In this document: positions 57,396-64,000 of the stretch, one piece after another
Layout of the letters: the number at the start of each line of letters is the position of its first letter
Position numbering within the stretch: position 1 is the first letter of the stretch
Assembly (NCBI RefSeq): GCF_017873565.1
Contig: NZ_JAGGKH010000011.1
Span: forward strand, 1-64,000
Direction: 5' to 3'
DNA length: 64,000 bases
DNA from: Lederbergia galactosidilytica
GTDB taxonomy: Bacteria; Bacillota; Bacilli; Bacillales; Bacillaceae_C
The notes under the pieces: model-generated
The model's input: the letters and a program-made list of their open reading frames with translations, nothing else
What the model was told of the DNA's origin: nothing
Databases searched by the model: none
Made by a program: the position numbers and the translations under genes

Positions 57396-57582
57396 TCTAG
57401 GAAAGTCTGAACATTAGACTTTCCCTTTCTTTAATAATGTCGAACATAAAATATTTCCCTTCTCGAAGAACTATCGTATAATGTGTAAAGAATGCCGAAA
57501 TGCCGAAAATGAATTTGCAGTATTCCTAAGGAACTTTTTTTATTATTAGAGTTTATCTTTGCAAAGGAAAGGTGTTTATAAT

Positions 57583-58800
57583 TTGAAACGTTTCGATAAA
57601 AATTCAAGGATTAAATTAGCTTTGTTACTTGGGTCGTTGGCAGCTTTAGGTCCCCTTACCATCGATATGTATCTCCCTTCATTCCCAACTATAACCCAAG
57701 ATTTTCATACAAATGCATCACTTGTCCAATTTAGCTTAACAGCTTGTTTACTAGGGCTTGGATTTGGCCAAGTGATTATTGGGCCGATGAGTGATGTGCT
57801 AGGAAGAAGAAAGCCATTATTAATCTTTCTCTTTCTTTATTTTGTCGCATCTACTTTTTGTGCTTTTGCACCAACTATCTCTATGTTTATCGTAGCCCGC
57901 TTCACCCAAGGTTTTGCAGCCGCTGGTGGGATTGTTATTTCTCGAGCTATTGTACGTGACCTGTATCAAGGGCGAGAATTGACTAAGTTTTTTTCATTAC
58001 TCATGCTCATTAATAATTTAGCGCCCATTCTAGCGCCGGTAGTAGGTAGTAGTATTTTATTGTTTACCAATTGGAAAGGCGTATTTATTACTTTAGGCTT
58101 TGTCGGAATTCTCCTTGTCACTTTTGTCTCATTAAAGTTAAATGAAAGCCTACCTGAGGAAAATAGAGTGCCTAGTAATATCGGTCAAACCTTTAGGAAT
58201 TTTCTCTCTCTAATCATGGACCGTAAATTTTTAGGATTTGCCCTTACACAAGGATTTATTTCAGCAGGTATTTTCGCGTATGTTTCTGGTACACCTTTCG
58301 TGTATCAAAATATTTATGGTACCTCTCCACAATTATTTAGTATATTATTTGCGATGAATGGTATTGGTATCATGATCGGTACACAAGTTGTTGGTCGTTT
58401 TGCTGACACAATTTCGGAAATTCGCTTTTTAAAAATTGGTTTATCATTGGCAATGATTGCAAGCAGTGGCTTACTTTTAGCTGTACTTTTAAAAGGTCCG
58501 CTCTTTACGGTTGTCATTCCAATATTCTTCTTTGTTTCATCAATGGGGATAATTTCGACCTCCTCATTTTCATTGGCTATGGAAACACAAGGACATATAG
58601 CTGGTAGTGCAGCTGCTCTTTTAGGATTACTTCCTTTTGTCCTAGGCTCCATTTCCGCTCCCCTTGTTGGTATTGCAGGAGAATATTCTGCTCGACCAAT
58701 GGGTGTTCTTATTTTTTGTGCGGCCTTATTTGCCTTCCTCTCATTCTATGGATTAGCGAGTAATTCTCGAGCCCGTGTAAAAAACAAATATGCCTCATAA
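57583..58800 (+). CDS. Bcr/CflA-family drug efflux permease
   Basis: A 405-residue MFS proton antiporter with 12 helices. It contains LGPLTIDMYLPSFPTI, the loop motif GPMSDVLGRRKPL, and motif C-like GGIVISRAIVRDL and PILAPVVGSSIL, the signatures of Bcr/CflA proteins that export bicyclomycin and other drugs. TTG 57583 follows GGAAAGGTG; an ATG eight codons upstream (57559) would place that binding site inside the gene. Confidence 0.92.
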   Translation: MKRFDKNSRIKLALLLGSLAALGPLTIDMYLPSFPTITQDFHTNASLVQFSLTACLLGLGFGQVIIGPMSDVLGRRKPLLIFLFLYFVASTFCAFAPTISMFIVARFTQGFAAAGGIVISRAIVRDLYQGRELTKFFSLLMLINNLAPILAPVVGSSILLFTNWKGVFITLGFVGILLVTFVSLKLNESLPEENRVPSNIGQTFRNFLSLIMDRKFLGFALTQGFISAGIFAYVSGTPFVYQNIYGTSPQLFSILFAMNGIGIMIGTQVVGRFADTISEIRFLKIGLSLAMIASSGLLLAVLLKGPLFTVVIPIFFFVSSMGIISTSSFSLAMETQGHIAGSAAALLGLLPFVLGSISAPLVGIAGEYSARPMGVLIFCAALFAFLSFYGLASNSRARVKNKYAS

Positions 58801-58833
58801 AAAATTTGACGCAAACTGTGCCGTTCAACTTAT

Positions 58834-58877
58834 AAGCCTCCTCGTGATTGAATTAATCACTTTGGGGGCTTCTTTTA
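58834..58877 (+). terminator. Terminator of the Bcr/CflA gene
   Basis: AAGCCTCCTCGTGATT and AATCACTTTGGGGGCTT pair with one short internal mismatch, followed by CTTTTAATC. Confidence 0.82.
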
Positions 58878-59150
58878 ATCATGTTTTATAATAAGTTAGT
58901 TTGGATGCGACATCCAAGTCATTCAGCTTTGTGTTTTTCTTATCTTTTCTAAGAAGTTTTTTTATTACCTCTTATCCCCTTTCTTTTCTTATATGATCTT
59001 GCTGCCGCTCAGCTCACATTCACTCCTTACAGCTTTAAGCCAATCAGTAATAAATGAATCTTTATGATTTCGCATTTCGAATGGGCTTAGTTTATACTCA
59101 CGTAATCATCCCTTTTCAATAAAATAATGTAGGATATATCCTTGTAAGGA
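58878..59150. other. Intergenic region upstream of the 59160 gene
   Basis: About 270 bases without an ORF of note. GGAGGT, the ribosome binding site of 59160, closes it. No clear sporulation-type promoter could be fixed. Confidence 0.3.
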
Positions 59151-59159
59151 GGTTTATGA

Positions 59160-59672
59160 ATGAACATGCCCCATGATGCGGATTATAGTAACCCCTCTCC
59201 ATCAAGACAAGAAATTATTGATCAATTGTTAGGGGCCATTACTCACGAGGAAATGGCTTTAGCAAATTTCCTTAACGCCGGTGCCTCTAAAATACATGCT
59301 TTTATTGGCGCAGATTTAAATTTTCCAACTCATCCTTCCAACCAAGAAATTATTTCGATGAATAAATCCTCGCTCCATCTCTTAAGATCAGTTGTAATAA
59401 AGGATTGGTTTTTATTAAACAAGCTTGAAGAAATATTTATATTTGATGAAAGGCAATTTTCTGCCCCTATATCAGGCTTATTCGATGAAGAAATGAATGA
59501 AGAAGTAAACGAAGAACTAAATGAGGAAGTAAATGAGGAAGTAAATGAAGTTTCTGAGTCAGAAGCTGATGAGGAAAACGAAGCATCCAGTGAAACTGAA
59601 GAAAAACTAGCTGGAATGAATGATGATAATTTTGGTGATTATGATGAATCCCAAGAATTTTTCCGTGAATGA
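59160..59672 (+). CDS. Acidic protein of unknown function with Asn-Glu-Glu-Val repeats
   Basis: A 170-residue protein. The first about 95 residues form a helical domain (QEIIDQLLGAITHEEMALAN; SSLHLLRSVVIKDWFLLNKL). From about residue 109 the tail is almost entirely acidic, with repeated EEVNEE/EELNEE units, then a D/E-rich end. I have an impression of similar Bacillus proteins but no secure family. Its 3' end overlaps the next gene by 29 bases, so translation may be coupled. The role could be structural, possibly on the spore surface, but that is a guess. Confidence 0.72.
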   Translation: MNMPHDADYSNPSPSRQEIIDQLLGAITHEEMALANFLNAGASKIHAFIGADLNFPTHPSNQEIISMNKSSLHLLRSVVIKDWFLLNKLEEIFIFDERQFSAPISGLFDEEMNEEVNEELNEEVNEEVNEVSESEADEENEASSETEEKLAGMNDDNFGDYDESQEFFRE

Positions 59673-60123
59673 AGCAAATAAATCTCTACCTATTGTATGG
59701 AATACCATGATTACTTATCTTAAAGCCATACTTTTTTTTGGGAAAGCAATGCATTCACGTAAGATTAATAATAAGATAATAGCCAAATCCATTGCAAATT
59801 CATATGAATATTTGCATATGTTTATTAAATTTCTCATTAAGAGATATGAATTGACGGAGTTTATGCATATTTCAGTTGTCATACCTGAATTCATAGAAGA
59901 AACAGAAAAAGTAGTAAATGAAATGTATAAATTTTCACATGAATCTGTTGTTCGCCTATATGACATAAGAAAGATTTCGTATTTACAAACAATTATTTTG
60001 AATGATCTATGGTGGTTACAATCGATTTCGCAGCAAAATGATGTAGAAAACAATCCCAATACAAAATGGTTAACTTGTGAAGTGTTTAATCCTACCTCAA
60101 CAGTAAAAGGGGGCTCTGAATAA
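59644..60123 (+). CDS. Unknown helical protein overlapping the preceding gene
   Basis: A 159-residue protein, mostly alpha-helical with a neutral to basic N-terminal half (MITYLKAILFFGKAMHSRKI). The segment ISYLQTIILNDLWWLQSIS resembles LLRSVVIKDWFLLNKLE of the preceding protein in spacing of hydrophobic and Asp/Trp residues, suggesting a shared fold. The start is probably the second of two tandem ATGs after GGTGATT; the frame is open from 59620. I do not recognise a family. Confidence 0.65.
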   Translation: MNPKNFSVNEANKSLPIVWNTMITYLKAILFFGKAMHSRKINNKIIAKSIANSYEYLHMFIKFLIKRYELTEFMHISVVIPEFIEETEKVVNEMYKFSHESVVRLYDIRKISYLQTIILNDLWWLQSISQQNDVENNPNTKWLTCEVFNPTSTVKGGSE

Positions 60124-60140
60124 TCTAGAGCTCCCTTTTA
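60104..60140 (+). terminator. Terminator of the 59160-60123 pair
   Basis: AAAAGGGGGCTCT and AGAGCTCCCTTTT form a stem spanning the stop codon. The T tract is the last part of the stem itself. Confidence 0.65.
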
Positions 60141-60428
60141 GCAGACTACTTTATTGAGATTTCGGACCATCGTCTGGTAAAAATGAAAATAATCAAACAC
60201 ACTTGCAAATGGTACAAAGCTCCGGTGGGAGTATGCGCCTTGATGGACATCACAAGGTACAATAGAGAATCAAAGCTAAATATGCCCCCCTGGCGCAGAA
60301 TATTTGATCAATTTCCTATTAACTTGATTGTTCATTTTAACCAACCCGCTGAAAATCATTTGCCGTTGGTAAAATTCCATTTCTTTCACACTATTTTTTG
60401 ATTATCTCTTTTTTGCTGAACATATACT
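60141..60428. other. Intergenic region between convergent genes
   Basis: A frame of 72 codons at 60183-60401 has no ribosome binding site and no recognisable content. I see nothing else. Confidence 0.35.
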
Positions 60429-62414
60429 CTAAGCTAACTTATATTTTCCTTTTTTTCTTGTTACTAATTGGCTCACAACCATTGCGGCAAAGATAAGAAG
60501 CCCGATCGTATCAGTTAGACCTTCTGGATAAACAAGCATTAGTCCTGAAATAATGGCAATGATTCGTTCAAACCAATATAACTTTCTGTACCAAAATCCA
60601 ATTATCCCAGCCCCGATTCCAATCATGCCGGTAATCGCTGTGATAAGGACCCAAATTAATTGGAGAATCGTTGTATCAATCATTAATAACTCTGGAGAGA
60701 GGACAAACATATATGGAATGATAAATGCCGCGATCGCAAGTTTAGCCGAGTTAACCCCAGTCCGAATAGGTTCCCCCCCTGAAACTCCCGCGGCTGCAAA
60801 AGCAGCCAAAGCGACCGGGGGAGTGATATCTGCCACAATTCCAAAATAGAAAACAAATAGATGTGCAGAAATCGCAATCGACACCGGCACCGCTCCTCCT
60901 GCTGGCATATCCATTGTTAAAAGGGTGATAATCGCAGGTGCTGCAATCGTTGATGTAATCACATAGTTTGCGGTAGTCGGTGATCCCATTCCCAGAACAA
61001 TGGCTGTTAACATTGTGAAAAATAAGGTTAATAACAACTGTCCATTAGCTAGATCAACTAGACCATTAGCTAGCTTAAGCCCCAATCCCGTTTTTGTCAC
61101 AACGCCAACAATAATACCTGCTGAGGCTGTGGCCGCCGCAACCGCTAAAGCTGTTCTTGCCCCATCAGCCAAAGCCTCAATAATTTGTTTAATTCCAATT
61201 CGTGTTTCTTTTAAAAACAGACTAACTAAAATAGTTGCAACAATAGACCAAAGAGCAGCTCTCATTACACTCATACCGCTCATCAGTAAAATAATAACCA
61301 TCAAAATAGGAATCAATAAATGTATTTTCTTAAAAACTTCTTTTTTATTTGGAAGCTGTTCTTTCGATAAACCGACTAAGCCTACTCTTTTAGCTTCGAA
61401 ATGGGTCATAATCCAAATCCCTGAGAAATATAATATTGCTGGAATCGCAGCTGCCTTGGCTATATCCCAATAGCTAACACCACCAATAAATTCAACCATT
61501 AAAAAAGCCGCCGCTCCCATAACAGGTGGCATAATTTGTCCTCCCGTAGAGGCTGCCGCTTCCACCGCACCAGCGAATTCCTTTTTGTATCCAAGCTTTT
61601 TCATCATCGGGATTGTAAATGAACCAGAAGTGACAACATTGGCCACAGAGCTTCCACTTATGGTCCCTTGTAATGCACTGGAAAATATCGCTACTTTTGC
61701 AGGACCTCCTACTCGTTTTCCGGCAATAGTTAACGCCAAATCATTAAAATATTGTCCAACACCCGTTTTGACTAAAAAAGCTCCAAACAGCAAAAATAAA
61801 AAAATAAAGGTCGCTGATACATACAATGGAGTCCCTAAAATTCCTTCAGACGTAAAAAATAGGGTGTTAATTAAGCTTTCAAAATTAAGTCCTCGATGCG
61901 CTAAAAAGCCTGGCATGGACTGTCCAAAATAGGCATAGGCAATAAATAAAGTCGCAATCACCGTAATGGGAATTCCAACAGCTCGCCGTGTGGCCTCTAA
62001 CGTTAATAACACAGCAAGTGTTCCAACCAGTAAATCCATAGATGTGAGCGTACCAACTCTATTAGCAATAGTATCTAGCATGAGCGGGTAGTAGGCTCCC
62101 ACTCCCAATGAAAGCAATGCTAATATATAATCATACCAGGCAACAGAATGTTTCTTTTTTGATTTCTTCCTAGCTGGAAATAAAATATAAATAAGGGACA
62201 GAGCGAAACCCAGATGCACAGATAATAAAATTTGCCTTGGTAAAGATTGCGTAATAGAAGCATATAGTTGAAAAATAGAAAAAGCTAATAAAACTAGAAA
62301 AACAATGGTACCTAGAATCCCCTCTAAGTGCCTTGTAGCAGATTCCGGATCATATTTTTCTAATATTTTCTGTTGTTCTTCCTGTGATAATATTTCATGT
62401 TGATCTGCCAACAA
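60429..62414 (-). CDS. TAXI-type TRAP transporter permease (fused DctQ-DctM)
   Basis: A 661-residue membrane protein with about 16-18 helices. It fuses a small N-terminal DctQ-like part with a large DctM-like channel. The DctM features include GTISGSSVANVVTSGSFTIP followed by MMKKLGYKKEF, GGQIMPPVMGAAAFLMVEF, and GMGSPTTANYVITSTIAAPA. It works with the TAXI binding protein encoded at 63236 to import organic acids, driven by an ion gradient. TTG 62414 follows AAGGAG and overlaps the DUF1850 gene by 20 bases. Confidence 0.93.
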   Translation of the reverse strand: MLADQHEILSQEEQQKILEKYDPESATRHLEGILGTIVFLVLLAFSIFQLYASITQSLPRQILLSVHLGFALSLIYILFPARKKSKKKHSVAWYDYILALLSLGVGAYYPLMLDTIANRVGTLTSMDLLVGTLAVLLTLEATRRAVGIPITVIATLFIAYAYFGQSMPGFLAHRGLNFESLINTLFFTSEGILGTPLYVSATFIFLFLLFGAFLVKTGVGQYFNDLALTIAGKRVGGPAKVAIFSSALQGTISGSSVANVVTSGSFTIPMMKKLGYKKEFAGAVEAAASTGGQIMPPVMGAAAFLMVEFIGGVSYWDIAKAAAIPAILYFSGIWIMTHFEAKRVGLVGLSKEQLPNKKEVFKKIHLLIPILMVIILLMSGMSVMRAALWSIVATILVSLFLKETRIGIKQIIEALADGARTALAVAAATASAGIIVGVVTKTGLGLKLANGLVDLANGQLLLTLFFTMLTAIVLGMGSPTTANYVITSTIAAPAIITLLTMDMPAGGAVPVSIAISAHLFVFYFGIVADITPPVALAAFAAAGVSGGEPIRTGVNSAKLAIAAFIIPYMFVLSPELLMIDTTILQLIWVLITAITGMIGIGAGIIGFWYRKLYWFERIIAIISGLMLVYPEGLTDTIGLLIFAAMVVSQLVTRKKGKYKLA

Positions 62415-62949
62415 TGTTCACTCCTTTCCATAACTCCCATAAAGCTAGACGTTGTTCTGTTAATAATATGAGGGATCCAGGGGGAATTACTTCAGCAAGA
62501 TCTAATTCATGATTATTGCTAATAATTCGGTGTGTTCCCACCACTTGTGCCGTTCTCATATATATAGATGGCATATCCCTTCGCATATTTAACAGATGAT
62601 ATTTTCCGTCTTCCAATTTAAAAATTTCCCCTTTTTCAGCATTAGAGGGCATTCCAATCGCTGTATCTTCATACGTCAGTTCAATTTGTCTAATGGTACC
62701 ATCTTTGAGAACAGTGTAAGTCTCCACAACATTTGAAAGATGAATCGAATGTGTGTAACTAATTTCGAATGTATCTTTATTTCGATGTAAGGGCAAATAG
62801 GCAAGTAGTTTATTTGTTTTTGCATCCTCAATAACTAATACCCTCTGAAAAGGTAAAAAAATAATAATACTAAGGATAAAAGCAAATAGGAAAGTTTTTT
62901 TAAAATATCTCAAACCGATCTTCCTAACTATTCTAAAAAATACATCCAA
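62395..62949 (-). CDS. DUF1850 protein of a TAXI-TRAP operon
   Basis: A 184-residue protein has one N-terminal transmembrane helix (about 20-36, FLFAFILSIIIFLPF) and an extracytoplasmic beta-rich domain with FEISYTHSIHLSNVVETYTV. The [Y/F]xHSI segment is characteristic of DUF1850, which accompanies TAXI-TRAP transporters in many bacteria. The function is unknown; an accessory role in solute capture is possible. It is translationally overlapped with the permease. Confidence 0.87.
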   Translation of the reverse strand: MDVFFRIVRKIGLRYFKKTFLFAFILSIIIFLPFQRVLVIEDAKTNKLLAYLPLHRNKDTFEISYTHSIHLSNVVETYTVLKDGTIRQIELTYEDTAIGMPSNAEKGEIFKLEDGKYHLLNMRRDMPSIYMRTAQVVGTHRIISNNHELDLAEVIPPGSLILLTEQRLALWELWKGVNIVGRST

Positions 62950-63197
62950 TTAAGGGATTAAATCCAATGCACAAACACCATTCTTATTGACTATGGTGCA
63001 TACATTTATCATTAAAATAGATAAAAAATCTTAAAGTATAGTAGATAGCAGGAAACTCCAAACCAACGCTTACTTTAGCAGATGCCAACTCTTGTAGATA
63101 TTTAAATTGGCTGATAGAGCCTGTTTAGAATTTAACTATATGTGAAGATTCTTAAACTTCTTAAGTCAAGATTCAATTAACTATCTTAATTCGCTTC
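62950..63197. other. Intergenic region between TAXI and DUF1850 genes
   Basis: About 250 AT-rich bases on the minus-strand path from the binding-protein gene to DUF1850. No ORF is seen. It is unusually long for an operon, so a second promoter may exist. Confidence 0.3.
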
Positions 63198-63228
63198 ATC
63201 CAGTGAGGAAGGAATCCTCATTGGATGA
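63198..63228 (-). promoter_or_regulatory. Stem-loop directly after the TAXI binding-protein gene
   Basis: ATCCAGTGAGGA and TCCTCATTGGAT pair (two wobble positions) without a T tract on the minus strand. Such a hairpin between binding-protein and permease genes often protects the upstream message or limits read-through. A weak terminator is the alternative. Confidence 0.5.
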
Positions 63229-63235
63229 ATGCGCT

Positions 63236-64000
63236 TTATTCGGCTTTTACCCCTTTTTCATCAAAATACTTTTGTGCACCTGGATGAATGTCAATTCCCA
63301 TTCCATTAAGAGCATTTTCCGTCTTAATAAGCTCTCCTTTAGCATGACCAATTTTATCAGTATTTTCAAAAATTGCCTTGGTCATATCGTAAACTAAATC
63401 CTCAGTTAAATCACTTCTCACTACTAGCATGGCTTGAACCGCTACTGTCTCTACTTCATGATCAGCCCCATAAGTACCCTCAGGAATCGTTTCCTTTGCA
63501 TAATAAGGGTATTTCTCAATGAGGGCCTCGATTTTATCATTATCAAGTGGCACAATTATTACATCTTTTGTTGCCGATAATCCTTCAACAGCTCCGGTTG
63601 GCGTTCCAGCAGTAATAAATGCTGCATCAATCGTTCCATCTTGTAATCCAGTTGAAGAATCATCAAAAGATAAGTTACGAGCCTTGACATCTTCAACGCT
63701 CATATCATACATTTCCAAAATTTGCTCAGCATTCGCACGTGTTCCTGACCCAGCTTCTCCCACAGAAACTGTTTTCCCCTTTAAATCAGCAACTGTTTCA
63801 ATCCCTGATCCTTTCAGAGCAACAATTTGGATTGTTTCAGGATAAAGAGTACCTAGCCCTTGCACATTATCTATTTTTTCTTCAAACATATTGGTACCTT
63901 CAGTGGCATATGTAGCGATGTCTGTTTGGGTAAAAGCGACTTCTACATCCTCTTTTTGGATGCTAGCCATGTTTTCTGCTGATGCATTGGAAGTTATCGA
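63236..64000 (-). CDS. TAXI-family TRAP solute-binding protein (N-terminus beyond the window)
   Basis: The visible 254 codons are open to the right edge (preceding the internal Met are SITSNASAEN). TAXI features include VEVAFTQTDIA, KGKTVSVGEAGSGTRANAEQ and DGTIDAAFITAGTPTGAVEG, as in glutamate/organic-acid binding TAXI proteins. The signal peptide lies outside. It is the first known gene of the uptake operon with DUF1850 and the fused permease. The ligand is unknown. Confidence 0.92.
   Translation of the reverse strand, partial: SITSNASAENMASIQKEDVEVAFTQTDIATYATEGTNMFEEKIDNVQGLGTLYPETIQIVALKGSGIETVADLKGKTVSVGEAGSGTRANAEQILEMYDMSVEDVKARNLSFDDSSTGLQDGTIDAAFITAGTPTGAVEGLSATKDVIIVPLDNDKIEALIEKYPYYAKETIPEGTYGADHEVETVAVQAMLVVRSDLTEDLVYDMTKAIFENTDKIGHAKGELIKTENALNGMGIDIHPGAQKYFDEKGVKAE

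Noticed and set aside
60183-60401. 72-codon plus-strand ORF
   Set aside because: It has no ribosome binding site and no recognisable sequence, and lies in a gap between convergent genes.

Overview
The window comes from a low-GC, endospore-forming Bacillaceae chromosome. The evidence is a small acid-soluble spore protein gene behind a sigma-G-type promoter, a Spo0E-family phosphatase, RNase J1 with RpoY, CtsR boxes in front of clpE, a CheV coupling protein, and gene blocks in Bacillus subtilis-like order (pdhABCD-ykyA-def-HAD-rpoY-rnjA-ktrC, then ccpC-cbpB-ykuJ-ykyB, then ptsH/ykwC/ykvO/ykvS/ykvI). I do not name a species.

Layout. 1-92 is the 5' end of a group IIC intron on the minus strand, sitting directly behind the pdhD terminator. 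143-5093 is the pyruvate dehydrogenase operon. 5.5-10.2 kb holds ykyA, peptide deformylase, a HAD phosphatase, an unannotated 23-residue cationic ORF, rpoY and rnjA. 10.25-11.13 kb is a decayed IS1182-type element with a Bacillaceae repeat inside it. 11.2-17.8 kb encodes KtrC, CvfB, an MFS permease and the heterodimeric ABC exporter YfiB/YfiC. 18.4-24.5 kb carries ccpC, cbpB, ykuJ, a secreted DUF3993-like protein, ykyB, cheV and two oxidoreductases. 24.7-26.2 kb contains an intact ptsH followed by a clearly decayed ptsI. 26.7-33.8 kb has ykvS, a CPBP protease-like protein, a lipoprotein, ykvI, CtsR-controlled clpE, an SDR and the Spo0E-like gene. 34-48.5 kb has an acyltransferase, meso-DAP dehydrogenase with KtrD, an SASP gene, an RND pump, RF3, an M42 peptidase, a membrane-anchored unknown, an AEC permease and a benzil-reductase-like SDR. 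48.8-54.4 kb has wrbA and a large secreted family-9 pectate lyase broken by one frameshift. 54.7-60.1 kb has a zinc-knuckle protein, tRNA-Val, a Nudix/HAD/Nudix cluster whose last gene is frameshifted, a Bcr/CflA pump and two overlapping unknown genes. 60.4-64 kb is a TAXI-TRAP uptake operon that runs off the right edge.

How parts fit. KtrC and KtrD, encoded 26 kb apart, are the gating and pore subunits of one potassium channel; KtrC and CbpB belong to families that bind cyclic-di-AMP. CcpC, HPr and a good cre site upstream of the pectate lyase indicate carbon-source control; the HPr keeps both His15 and Ser46 although its partner gene ptsI is ruined here.

Most unusual content. A dispersed family of structured intergenic repeats occurs in at least seven places. 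Five of them carry hairpins with RUCCU loops and resemble the published Bacillaceae-1 RNA motif; two are near-identical 0.36-kb copies 10 kb apart. Other points are the intron at a terminator, the ptsI decay, and two frameshifts that can each be explained by loss of one base from a homopolymer. I did not find a convincing wholly new multi-gene system. The best candidates for undescribed biology are the repeat/RNA family, the micro-ORF at 8087-8158, and the overlapping gene pair at 59160-60123.
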